Below, in pieces: positions 56,951 through 64,000 of a stretch of DNA of 64,000 nt; the stretch's first letter is position 1; each line of letters opens with the position of its first letter. This stretch comes from Thiosulfatihalobacter marinus (GTDB lineage: Bacteria > Pseudomonadota > Alphaproteobacteria > Rhodobacterales > Rhodobacteraceae): NCBI RefSeq assembly GCF_016019955.1, contig NZ_JAECRZ010000001.1, positions 124,001 through 188,000 on the forward strand. Direction: 5' to 3'. Under the pieces are notes generated by a model. It did not search any database. It saw only the letters and a list, made by a program, of their open reading frames with translations, and was not told where the DNA came from. The position numbers were made by a program, and so were the translations under genes.

Positions 56951-56996
56951 TGACAAAAAACTGGCAACTGACAGGATAATGGCAAAACAAGTGACA
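56951..56996. promoter_or_regulatory. Five spaced TGRCA direct repeats upstream of the WYL regulator
   Basis: TGACA, TGGCA, TGACA, TGGCA and TGACA begin at 56951, 56962, 56969, 56980 and 56992, all in one orientation. Four of the five spacings are 11-12 bases or make 18 together, close to DNA helical turns. On the regulator strand the longest match is TGTCAGTT repeated 18 bases apart. A likely operator array for the WYL protein. Confidence 0.5.
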
Positions 56997-57113
56997 AAAC
57001 ACCCCCAAAACGCCGCGCGGGCGATAGGTTTGGCGCTTTTCGCGGCTCTGGCAACGCGCTAGGACAGGGGCGTCATGTACCGGGCGGGGGCGCCCGTCGA
57101 GAGGAGAACCATC

Positions 57114-57335
57114 ATGGGTATTGGAAATATTGGTCTGCCGGGCCTTCTGTTGATCGCGATCGTGGTGCTGGTGCTGTTTGGCCGGGGCAAGATCTCGGGG
57201 CTGATGGGCGAGGTGGGCAAGGGCATCACGTCGTTCAAGCGGGGCATCAACGAGGGTCAGAAGGAGCTGGAGCAGGAAGAAGCTGCCGACGCGGCCAAGG
57301 ATGTGACGCCCGAAGACGAAAAAGACAAAGTCTGA
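57114..57335 (+). CDS. tatA: Sec-independent protein translocase subunit TatA
   Basis: 73 residues from the ATG at 57114 with GAGGAGAACC upstream. TatA forms the pore-like component for export of folded proteins. It has one membrane helix (PGLLLIAIVVLVLFG), the hinge FGRGKISGLMGEVGKGI and an acidic tail (AAKDVTPEDEKDKV). It starts the tatABC operon; the WYL regulator is divergent. Confidence 0.96.
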   Translation: MGIGNIGLPGLLLIAIVVLVLFGRGKISGLMGEVGKGITSFKRGINEGQKELEQEEAADAAKDVTPEDEKDKV

Positions 57336-57353
57336 GCCGGGGTTTGACATCCC

Positions 57354-57827
57354 ATGTTTGATCTGGGTTTCGCAGAGCTTCTGGTGATCGGCATCGTCGC
57401 GCTGATCGTGGTGGGCCCCAAGGATTTGCCCGTGCTGTTCCGGCAAGTGGGCAAGTTTGTCGGCCGGGCCAAGGCGATGGCGCGCGAGTTTTCAAGCGCG
57501 ATGAACGATGCCGCCGACCAGGCCGGGGTCAAGGACGTGGCCGACAGTCTGAAATCGGCCACGGACGGGTTGAACAAGATGTCCAACCCGATGAAGGCGG
57601 CCAGCGATGCGGTCAAGGACTCGGCCAGCTCGTTCACCAAGCTGGACCTGGATCCGGACAGCGAAACCGGCAAGTTGTCGCAGGAGCGCGCCGACGCGGC
57701 CAAGAAGATCCGCGAGGCCACGGCCCGCAAGGCGCTGGAGAGAAAAGCCGCAGAGGAGGCCGCCGCCGCCGAGGCCGCCGCGGCGCAAGGCGCGCCGGCT
57801 GACACGTTGCCCGAGGACAAGGCATGA
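57354..57827 (+). CDS. tatB: Sec-independent protein translocase subunit TatB
   Basis: 157 residues. TatB binds twin-arginine signal peptides with TatC. It has an N-terminal membrane helix starting [26 protein letters not shown], an amphipathic helix and a long helical, Ala/Lys/Glu-rich tail ([17 protein letters not shown]). The stop overlaps tatC (ATGA). Confidence 0.95.
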   Translation: MFDLGFAELLVIGIVALIVVGPKDLPVLFRQVGKFVGRAKAMAREFSSAMNDAADQAGVKDVADSLKSATDGLNKMSNPMKAASDAVKDSASSFTKLDLDPDSETGKLSQERADAAKKIREATARKALERKAAEEAAAAEAAAAQGAPADTLPEDKA

Positions 57828-58795
57828 CCACCAATACCGACGAGATCGAGGACAGCTCTGCCCCGTTGATCGAGCATCTGGCCGAACTGCGCACGCGGCT
57901 GATCCGGTCCGTGATCGCTTTGCTGATCGGCGTCAGCGTGATGTTCATTCCGATCGGTGGCGATTTCATCGCGGTGCATATCCTGAATTTCCTGCTGACG
58001 CCGATCGAGGCGTCATTGCGGGCGCTGGGGGATCCGTCGCCGACGCTGCAATACACATCGCCGCAGGAATATCTGTTCACGCTGTTCCGCATTTCGCTGG
58101 TCTTCGGCTTTGCGCTGGCCTTTCCGGTGATCGCCTTTCAGATGTGGCGGTTCGTGGCGCCGGGGCTGTACCGGAACGAAAAGGGGGCCTTGCTGCCGTT
58201 CATGATCGCGTCGCCGTTCATGTTCCTGCTGGGCGCGTCCTTTGCGCATTTCGTGGTGACACCGCTGGCGATGTCGTTCTTTCTGGGCTTTGCCGATGTC
58301 AGTTCGATCTTTGCCAACCTGCTGTCAGGGGCCGCGCCGGAAATGCCGGGCGATGCCGTGATGGTTCCCGAAACCCAGGACGGGATCAAGGTGACGTTCT
58401 TTGGGAAGGTCAACGAAAGCCTTGATATCACGCTGAAATTCATCATTGCCTTTGGGTTGTGTTTTCAGCTTCCGGTATTGTTGACCTTGATGGGCAAGGC
58501 CGGGCTGGTCAGCGCCGAGGGGCTGGGCCGGGTGCGAAAATACGCCATGGTCGGCATCCTTGTGCTGGCGGCGCTGGTGACGCCGCCGGATGTGGTGACA
58601 CAGCTGATCCTGTTCACGGTGGTCTATGGGCTGTACGAGGTGTCGATTTTCCTGGTCAGGCGGGTTGAGAAGGCCCGCAAGGAAAAGCTGAAGGCTGAAG
58701 GGGTGTGGTTCGAGGATGACGAGGAAGCGTTCGACGATCCGTTGATGGATGAGTTCGACGCGGACGAGGACGACGACGCCGCCGGCAAGGCCTGA
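57824..58795 (+). CDS. tatC: Sec-independent protein translocase subunit TatC
   Basis: 323 residues, longer than the E. coli protein (about 258). Six membrane helices are visible. The family start [13 protein letters not shown] and the conserved TPPDVVTQ are present. Extra length comes from a periplasmic insertion near residues 168-195 and a strongly acidic C-terminal tail ([20 protein letters not shown]). TatC is the signal-peptide receptor. A terminator hairpin lies after the gene. Confidence 0.96.
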   Translation: MTTNTDEIEDSSAPLIEHLAELRTRLIRSVIALLIGVSVMFIPIGGDFIAVHILNFLLTPIEASLRALGDPSPTLQYTSPQEYLFTLFRISLVFGFALAFPVIAFQMWRFVAPGLYRNEKGALLPFMIASPFMFLLGASFAHFVVTPLAMSFFLGFADVSSIFANLLSGAAPEMPGDAVMVPETQDGIKVTFFGKVNESLDITLKFIIAFGLCFQLPVLLTLMGKAGLVSAEGLGRVRKYAMVGILVLAALVTPPDVVTQLILFTVVYGLYEVSIFLVRRVEKARKEKLKAEGVWFEDDEEAFDDPLMDEFDADEDDDAAGKA

Positions 58796-58809
58796 GGCGG
58801 GTCGGGACC

Positions 58810-58837
58810 GGTCCGAAGGAAACGGTCCGAAGGAAAC
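58810..58837. repeat. Exact 14-base tandem duplication after tatC
   Basis: GGTCCGAAGGAAAC occurs twice in direct succession, immediately before the terminator stem of the tat operon. It looks like a recent slippage or duplication. Confidence 0.85.
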
Positions 58838-58838
58838 G

Positions 58839-58866
58839 GGGCGCGCCGGTTGGGCGCGCCCTTTTT
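58839..58866 (+). terminator. Intrinsic terminator of the tatABC operon
   Basis: GGGCGCGCC and GGCGCGCCC form a perfect 9-base stem with a GGTTG loop, followed by five T residues, 43 bases after the tatC stop. Confidence 0.92.
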
Positions 58867-58938
58867 GATGGCGCGCCGGCCCCTTGCCCGCGGACGCGGA
58901 ACATGGTTTCTGGGCGGCGCGATCAAGAGGGGGCCAGG

Positions 58939-59784
58939 ATGGACAACGACACGCTGAACCGCATTGCCGGGGCATTGGAACGGATGGCGCCCGCGCCGCT
59001 GGCCGCGCCGGATTTCGGGGCCGCGCATGGGTTTGTGTGGCATGTGGAGCCGGACCGGCTGGAGCCGGTGGCGCGCATCAACCGGGTGGCGCTGGAGCTG
59101 TTGGTCGGGGTCGACCGGTCGCGCGATACGCTGCTGGAGAACACGGTGCAGTTCGCGCGCGGGCTGCCCGCCAACAACGCGCTGTTGTGGGGCGCGCGCG
59201 GGATGGGCAAATCCTCGTTGGTGAAGGCGGTCCATGCCGAGGTGCTGGCGCGGGGGCTGGATCTCAAGATCGTGGAATTGCAGCGCGAGGACCTGCCCAG
59301 CGTATCGCGGCTCTTGAACCTGCTGCGCGGGCGCGGCGAGCGGTTTCTGCTGTTTTGCGACGACCTGTCGTTTTCCCATGACGACCAGCATTACAAGAGC
59401 CTGAAGGCGGTGCTGGATGGCGGGATCGAGGGGCGGCCCGACAATGTGGTGTTCTATGCCACGTCGAACCGGCGCCACCTGATGCCGCGCGACATGATCG
59501 AGAACGAGCGCTCCAGCGCGATCAGCCCGTCCGAGGCGGTGGAGGAAAAAGTGTCCCTGTCCGACAGGTTCGGTCTGTGGCTGGGATTTCATCCGTGCGG
59601 TCAGGATGCGTATCTGGAGATGATCCGGGGCTATTGCGCGGCGTATGGGGTGGAGATCGACGACGACACGCTGTGGGCCGAGGCGATCGAGTGGCAGGCG
59701 ACGCGCGGATCCCGTTCGGGCCGGGTGGCGTGGCAGTATTTCACCGACCTGGCCGGGCGGCGGGGCGTGGTGATCGACGCATAG
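58939..59784 (+). CDS. DUF815 family ATP-binding protein
   Basis: 281 residues from the ATG at 58939, with GGGGGCCAGG upstream. It is an AAA-type ATPase of the DUF815 family. Walker A is GARGMGKSSL at about residue 94, Walker B FLLFCDDLSF, sensor-1 VVFYATSNRRHL, and a later motif with SDRFGLWLGFHPC. No experimental role is established for the family. It sits after the tat terminator and converges with nlpD. Probably transcribed alone. Confidence 0.9.
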   Translation: MDNDTLNRIAGALERMAPAPLAAPDFGAAHGFVWHVEPDRLEPVARINRVALELLVGVDRSRDTLLENTVQFARGLPANNALLWGARGMGKSSLVKAVHAEVLARGLDLKIVELQREDLPSVSRLLNLLRGRGERFLLFCDDLSFSHDDQHYKSLKAVLDGGIEGRPDNVVFYATSNRRHLMPRDMIENERSSAISPSEAVEEKVSLSDRFGLWLGFHPCGQDAYLEMIRGYCAAYGVEIDDDTLWAEAIEWQATRGSRSGRVAWQYFTDLAGRRGVVIDA

Positions 59785-59827
59785 AGATGCCCGCTCCGGG
59801 GCGGCGGGCCGGACGCGCCCGGACGCG

Positions 59828-61042
59828 TCAGTTCAGGTACGGCATCGGGTCGATGCTGTCGAAGCCCTTGCGCAGTTCGAAATGCACGAAGCTGCTTTTG
59901 GCGGGCACGACGGCGATTTTCTGGTCCCGCTTGACGCTGTCGCCCTTGGCGACCGAAATGTCGGCGACGTTGAAATAGACCGTCATCAGATTGTCGGGGT
60001 GGCGGATGACGACAATCAGGTTCTCGTCGGAATCCCTGGTGATCGCGGCAACCTCGCCATCGGCGGCCGCCATGACCGGTTTGCCGGTCTCGCCGGCAAT
60101 GTCGATGCCGTTGTTCTTGCCCTTGGAATAGGGGACAATGATCTTGCCATCCACCGGATAGCTCATCCGGGAGGTCGTGGTTTGCGACTTGCCCAGATCG
60201 GGCGAGGCCGGTTTTGCCACCGGGGTTGCGGTATCGTCCGCGGGCAGCGGTTTGGAGGCGCTGGGTGGGGTCGGCGTGGGCGAGCCCTGGCCCGGCTTGG
60301 GCGTGGCAGAGACAGCGGCGGTGGTGGTTGCGGCCGTCGCCGTTGTGGATGTCCTTTTGGCGGCAGGATCGACTGGCGGGATCAGCAGGATCTGGTTCTC
60401 GCGGATGGTGAAATCGCTGTCCAGCCCGTTCCATTCGGCCAGCGCCCGCACCGAAACATCATAGAGCCGTGAAATGGTAAAGGCGGTTTCGCCGCGCTTG
60501 ACCTTGTGGCGGATCGGCTCATAGCCGGTCTGGGGCGTGTCCCTGGCGGCGGGTTCGGGCGCGGGGGCCAGCCTTTCGGTGGCCACGTCCGGCCTGGACT
60601 TGTCGATTGCGCTGCCGGCCAGGGCGGCGATGTCGACATTGCTGTCAGGGGGGCGAACGACACCGCTGCCGCCGGTGGCCCCGGAAGGTTCGGCCACCTT
60701 GTAGGGCAGGGCGACAATCTCGCCCTGGCGCAGTTTGGCTTCGGGCTGGATGCCATTGTACCTGGCCAGTTCGCCCGTGGGTATGCCGACACGCGCGGAC
60801 ACATCGGCCAGCGTGTCGTCCCGCCGGGCCACGGCCACCTGGTAGCCGGGATAGGAGATGATGCCGCGATTGTCCGGCTGGGGGCGTTTGGCGGTGGCGG
60901 ATTTGGCGGCGGTGGTAGTGTCCAGCCCGGCGCCCAGCCCGCTGCGCAGGTCCAGATCGAACCCGTCGGCGCAAGCCGCCACAAAGGCGAGCGACAGGCC
61001 CGCCATTGTCATCCGTGCGGTACGTGCAGGAAATACTGCCAT
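59828..61042 (-). CDS. nlpD: LysM/M23 (NlpD-like) lipoprotein, murein hydrolase activator
   Basis: 404 residues. The N-terminus ends in a lipobox VAAC with Cys24, so it is an outer-membrane lipoprotein. Two LysM domains at about residues 66-113 and 177-223 bind peptidoglycan. A Thr/Ala/Pro-rich linker spans 228-290. The C-terminal LytM/M23 domain (about 297-400) lacks metal ligands: Asn310 replaces the first His, Asn358 sits where a His is usual, and Phe385 replaces the first His of the HxH motif, while Asp314 and His387 remain. As in E. coli NlpD, this suggests an amidase activator rather than a peptidase. It is third after surE and pcm, the same order as in E. coli. Confidence 0.9.
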   Translation of the reverse strand: MAVFPARTARMTMAGLSLAFVAACADGFDLDLRSGLGAGLDTTTAAKSATAKRPQPDNRGIISYPGYQVAVARRDDTLADVSARVGIPTGELARYNGIQPEAKLRQGEIVALPYKVAEPSGATGGSGVVRPPDSNVDIAALAGSAIDKSRPDVATERLAPAPEPAARDTPQTGYEPIRHKVKRGETAFTISRLYDVSVRALAEWNGLDSDFTIRENQILLIPPVDPAAKRTSTTATAATTTAAVSATPKPGQGSPTPTPPSASKPLPADDTATPVAKPASPDLGKSQTTTSRMSYPVDGKIIVPYSKGKNNGIDIAGETGKPVMAAADGEVAAITRDSDENLIVVIRHPDNLMTVYFNVADISVAKGDSVKRDQKIAVVPAKSSFVHFELRKGFDSIDPMPYLN

Positions 61043-61165
61043 CTCGATGTCCTCACATGCGGCCCTTTTAGGAATGGTCTTGCGCCGGGGCCAGTTCTGT
61101 CACTCGTCAATATCCGGATGCGCGGGTTTGTGCCCAAAACCAAGGGGAAAACCGGCCCGGAATGC

Positions 61166-61822
61166 TCAATTTTCGCGCGCGATGCCTTCGATCAGGGGCA
61201 CAAAGCGCACCGGGCGCATTTCGTCATAGTCGAACCCGGTTTCCGTCCGCCGCACGCGGATCAGGCTTTGCACCGCATCCGACTGGCCCACGGGCAGCAC
61301 CATGATACCCCCGATCTTGAGCTGGGCCAAGAGCGGGCCGGGCGGGTCTTCGGCGGCGGCGGTCACGATGATGCGGTCAAAGGGGGCCTGGTCGGGCAGG
61401 CCGAAGCTGCCATCCGAAGTGAAGGCGGTGATGTTGACGAGGTCCAGCGCCTCGAATATCTCGCGCGCCTCGCGCACCAGGCGCTTGTGCCGGTCGACGG
61501 TATAGACCCGGCGGGCCAGCAGCGACAGGATCGCGGCCTGGTAGCCCGAGCCGGTGCCCACTTCGAGCACCTTGTCGCGCGGGCTGACTTGCAGCGCCTG
61601 GGTCATCAGGCCGACAACCGAGGGTTGTGAGATGGTCTGACCGCAGGCGATGGGCAGCGGCGTGTCCTCGTAGGCGCGTTCGGAAAACAGACCCCGCACG
61701 AACCGGCCCCGGTCGATACGTTCCATGGCCGTCAGCACCGCCGGATCGGTGACGCCGCGCGAGCGCAGCGCGAAGAGGAACTGCATCTTGCGTTCGGCGG
61801 CGCTGGTGTCGGGGTCGCTCAT
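61166..61822 (-). CDS. pcm: Protein-L-isoaspartate O-methyltransferase
   Basis: 218 residues. Pcm methylates isoaspartyl residues in damaged proteins using SAM, starting their repair. Motif I is [19 protein letters not shown] and the substrate loop [17 protein letters not shown] is well kept. Its start overlaps the surE stop by four bases, and nlpD lies 123 bases downstream. Confidence 0.95.
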   Translation of the reverse strand: MSDPDTSAAERKMQFLFALRSRGVTDPAVLTAMERIDRGRFVRGLFSERAYEDTPLPIACGQTISQPSVVGLMTQALQVSPRDKVLEVGTGSGYQAAILSLLARRVYTVDRHKRLVREAREIFEALDLVNITAFTSDGSFGLPDQAPFDRIIVTAAAEDPPGPLLAQLKIGGIMVLPVGQSDAVQSLIRVRRTETGFDYDEMRPVRFVPLIEGIAREN

Positions 61823-62601
61823 TCGATGTCTTTCAGCGCGGCCAGCGCGTCATGGGCGGTGAGGTCGGCGCGCATGGGCGTGACCGAGATGTAGCCGTCA
61901 AGATTGGCCGCCGCATCGCTGCCCGGTTCTGTCGGGGCCTGCTGATTGCCGCCGCGCGCCCACAAAAACCGCCGCCCCGAGGGGGAGGCGTGCGGTTCGA
62001 CGGAAAAGCAGGTGCCCTGGCGCATCCCTTGCGGTGCGGCCCGGATGCCGCGTACGTCATCGGCCATGACGGGCGGGAAATTGATGTTGTAGAACAGCCG
62101 GTATGCGCCGGGGTCGGCGGGCGCCGCCGCCAGCACCTTGCGTACCACATCGGCGCCGTATTGCGCCGCGGCATCGAACGGGTCTTCGGCGGTGGCATTC
62201 GCGGGGCCGAGATATTGCGACAGCGCCATGGCCGGGATGCCCTGGAGCGCGCCTTCCATGGCGCCGCCCAGCGTGCCGGAATAGAGTGCGTTTTCGGCCG
62301 AGTTGTTGCCCCGGTTCACACCCGACAGGATCAGGTCTGGCGGGGTGCCCTTCATCACGTCATGCACCCCGGCGAGCACACAATCGGCCGGGCTGCCCTC
62401 GGCGGCAAAGCGGCGGTCGCCCATTCGGGCGATCATCGTGGGGTGGGTGTAGCTGATGCAGTGGGCGACGCCGGATTGTTCGAAGGCGGGCGCCACTGTC
62501 CAGACTTCGCCATCCGGTCCGGCCACCTCGGCGGCGATCCTGGCCAGCACCGCGAGGCCCGGGGCATTGATGCCGTCGTCATTGGTGATCAGAATGCGCA
62601 T
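61819..62601 (-). CDS. surE: 5'/3'-nucleotidase SurE
   Basis: 260 residues. SurE dephosphorylates nucleoside monophosphates and polyphosphate in stationary phase. The metal site begins [16 protein letters not shown] with Asp8 and Asp9, and [24 protein letters not shown] supplies the conserved Asn and Ser. It leads the surE-pcm-nlpD cluster and overlaps pcm. Confidence 0.96.
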   Translation of the reverse strand: MRILITNDDGINAPGLAVLARIAAEVAGPDGEVWTVAPAFEQSGVAHCISYTHPTMIARMGDRRFAAEGSPADCVLAGVHDVMKGTPPDLILSGVNRGNNSAENALYSGTLGGAMEGALQGIPAMALSQYLGPANATAEDPFDAAAQYGADVVRKVLAAAPADPGAYRLFYNINFPPVMADDVRGIRAAPQGMRQGTCFSVEPHASPSGRRFLWARGGNQQAPTEPGSDAAANLDGYISVTPMRADLTAHDALAALKDIE

Positions 62602-62667
62602 GGCCTGCCCCGCTTGTCGCCTTTGCCCTGTCTAGTGGAGCCTGTGACGGGGAGCAAGTGGGGCGGT

Positions 62668-63312
62668 TCAGAGCATGGCCAGAAGGCGGGCGGCCTCGTC
62701 CAGCGGGCTGGTCAGCGCATCGCGGTCCTGGCCGGGATAGAAGCGGGCGCGCAGGCCGGTGGGCATCGGTTGCGGCGCGAGGATCGACACGCGTGGCCCG
62801 ATCCGGGCATTTTCGGCCTGCCAGTTGCGCACAAGGGCGATCTGGCCGGTCTTGGTGGCGCCGTAGGAGCCGAAGAACTTTTCCCCGATATGGGTGTCTT
62901 CGAAGAACACGGCGTGCCCGTCGTCGCCCAGCAGGGGGGTGAGGAAAGGGACCAGGCGGCCGGTGGCTTCGAGGTTGATGCGCACGGATTTGTCCCAGTC
63001 TTTCGGGTCGATATGTCCGGCGGGGGTGAGCGGGGCGCCGTGGATGGCGGTGTGCAGCCACAGATCGACCTTGCCCCAGCGGTCATGGATCGAGCGGCAG
63101 AGCTGGGCCATGGCATCGACATTGGTGATGTCCATCGGCGCCAGCGTGGCCTTGCCGCCCCTGGCCTGGATGCGGTCATCCAGTTCTTCCAGCGCGCCGG
63201 TGGTGCGGGCGACGGCAACGATGTGGTACTCTGGCGCGAGGGCTTCGGCCAATGCGGCGCCCAGGCCGCGCGATGCGCCGGTGATCAGCGCGATTTTCTC
63301 GGTGGTGCTCAT
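62668..63312 (-). CDS. SDR family NAD(P)-dependent oxidoreductase
   Basis: 214 residues. The NAD(P) site is ALITGASRGLGAALAEALA, followed by MDITNVDAM. The catalytic YxxxK motif is intact in SYGATKTG. The position of the catalytic Ser, usually about 13 residues before Tyr, falls in an acidic stretch (FFEDTHIGEKFF), so it may be displaced. Substrate unknown. It lies upstream of surE on the same strand, 66 bases away, and may share its transcript. Confidence 0.85.
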   Translation of the reverse strand: MSTTEKIALITGASRGLGAALAEALAPEYHIVAVARTTGALEELDDRIQARGGKATLAPMDITNVDAMAQLCRSIHDRWGKVDLWLHTAIHGAPLTPAGHIDPKDWDKSVRINLEATGRLVPFLTPLLGDDGHAVFFEDTHIGEKFFGSYGATKTGQIALVRNWQAENARIGPRVSILAPQPMPTGLRARFYPGQDRDALTSPLDEAARLLAML

Positions 63313-63349
63313 GGGGTGTCATGTGCGGTCTTTGGCGGGCTAGGTCAAG

Positions 63350-63383
63350 GGGGGCGCTGCCCCCATCGCCGCAAAGCGGCGAT
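63350..63383. repeat. Twin G/C hairpins preceding a dispersed repeat
   Basis: GGGGGC-GCT-GCCCCC is followed at once by ATCGCCGC-AAA-GCGGCGAT, both perfect. The dispersed repeat core follows immediately. The same hairpin-plus-core layout is seen at 22012-22120. Confidence 0.8.
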
Positions 63384-63384
63384 T

Positions 63385-63412
63385 CCCCCGGAGTATTTCG
63401 GGCAAAATGAAG
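63385..63412 (+). repeat. Dispersed intergenic repeat, copy C
   Basis: CCCCC, then GGAGTATTT, CG, GGCAAAATGAAG. It lies between two minus-strand genes, so its ATGAAG is not the start of any annotated gene here. Confidence 0.85.
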
Positions 63413-63419
63413 ACGGGGG

Positions 63420-64000
63420 TCAGGCCGGGGCGGGCGCATTGCCGCGTTGATCGACGAGGAAATCCGTGGCGATGGCGCCCAGCCACATGGCAAGCAGCGC
63501 GAGCCAGGCGGTGGCGACGAAGATCGATCCGCCGGTGACGCCGTTGCCGATGGCGCAGCCGCCCGCGAGCATGGCGCCGAATCCCATCAGGACGGCGCCG
63601 AGGATGGCGCGGCGCATATTGGCTTCGTCCTCAAAGCCCTGAAACCGGAACTGTCCGGCCAACAGGGCCGAGAGGAAGGCGCCCAGCACCACCCCGGGCA
63701 CGAGGCCGATATCGAATTCCAGCACCGCGTTGCGATCCAGGAAAAACATCAGCGTGCGGGCCGAGGGGCCGGAGAAGGTGGCGCTTTCGATCTGGACCGG
63801 ATCGAAGGCGACCTGGGCCAGGCCAAAGGTGAGCACCCAGCCCAGTGCGACGGCGAAGCCGACGCCGGAGGCAAAGATCAGCCGTGCCGCGCCGATGCGG
63901 TTGTGCCGCGCGATCGTCAGCGCCACGAGCGCCATGGCCGCGCCCAAGGACAGGCCGGACAATTCGGGCAGGCCCAGCGCGGCGATCAGATCGACATTGC
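63420..64000 (-). CDS. YeeE/YedE family membrane protein, N-terminus beyond the window
   Basis: About 193 codons are present; the frame is open to the right edge, so the start lies outside. Hydrophobic segments alternate throughout (SLGAAMALVALTIA, ASGVGFAVALGWVLTFGLA, LGAFLSALLAG, FVATAWLALLAMWLGAIATDF). The sulfur-transport family motif GGCAIGNGVTGGS, with its conserved Cys, is near the C-terminus. YeeE-type proteins carry thiosulfate or related sulfur species; some are in sulfur-oxidation clusters. The substrate is uncertain here. Confidence 0.88.
   Translation of the reverse strand, partial: NVDLIAALGLPELSGLSLGAAMALVALTIARHNRIGAARLIFASGVGFAVALGWVLTFGLAQVAFDPVQIESATFSGPSARTLMFFLDRNAVLEFDIGLVPGVVLGAFLSALLAGQFRFQGFEDEANMRRAILGAVLMGFGAMLAGGCAIGNGVTGGSIFVATAWLALLAMWLGAIATDFLVDQRGNAPAPA

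Overview
This 64 kb window looks like chromosome from a high-GC alphaproteobacterium of the Rhodobacterales (roseobacter group). The evidence is gene content: a 14-gene nuo operon with the small extra genes typical of that group (DUF5337, DUF5333, two short lipoproteins, a carboxymuconolactone-decarboxylase-like protein), followed by birA-coaX-rnj, and roseobacter-style intergenic repeats. I see no tRNA, rRNA, CRISPR array, insertion sequence or prophage. Most genes are core metabolism. The less explained material is small conserved genes inside operons, dispersed repeats and candidate operators.

Layout. Positions 1-8650 form a peptide or N-acyl-amino-acid use island: a family 5 solute-binding protein (partial, minus strand), a divergent fused two-domain ABC ATPase, an ArgE-like deacetylase, a DAO-type FAD oxidoreductase and two tandem M20 amidohydrolases. 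Positions 8.7-17.2 kb hold an FkbM methyltransferase, moaA, a small lipoprotein, and a tight minus-strand glmU-glmS-alkD-like cluster, then a Gph-like phosphatase and an MmgE/PrpD protein. A DegT/DnrJ aminotransferase follows at 17.4 kb.

Positions 18.7-26.5 kb are a complete leucine-degradation (liu) operon: ivd, an LprI-like secreted protein, mccB, mccA, a glutathione S-transferase, mvaB and an enoyl-CoA hydratase. Together they take isovaleryl-CoA to acetyl-CoA and acetoacetate. A near-perfect palindrome next to the ivd start is a likely operator.

Positions 26.8-43.6 kb are nuoA-N with five interspersed accessory genes. The operon ends in a strong terminator and runs on to birA, coaX and rnj at 43.7-46.9 kb. 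BirA is functionally linked to the biotin-dependent carboxylase of the liu operon.

Positions 47.0-57.0 kb are mixed: a 2OG/Fe(II)-type oxygenase, an RhlE-type helicase, a glycosyltransferase paired with an unknown protein, prfC, a Hint-domain protein, an atypical SDR, an orphan ABC ATPase and a WYL regulator with repeats in its promoter. Positions 57.1-64.0 kb carry tatABC, a DUF815 ATPase, surE-pcm-nlpD, another SDR and a YeeE/YedE membrane protein cut by the right edge.

The most distinctive non-coding signal is a short repeat (GGAGTATTT, two variable bases, GGCAAAATGAAG) present three times. Twice it lies directly upstream of, or supplies, a start codon in frame with the next gene, and twice it is preceded by G/C-rich hairpins. 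I found no clearly novel multi-gene system. The best leads are the nuo-embedded unknown proteins, the NuoE helix-hairpin-helix extension, the repeat family and the two candidate operators.
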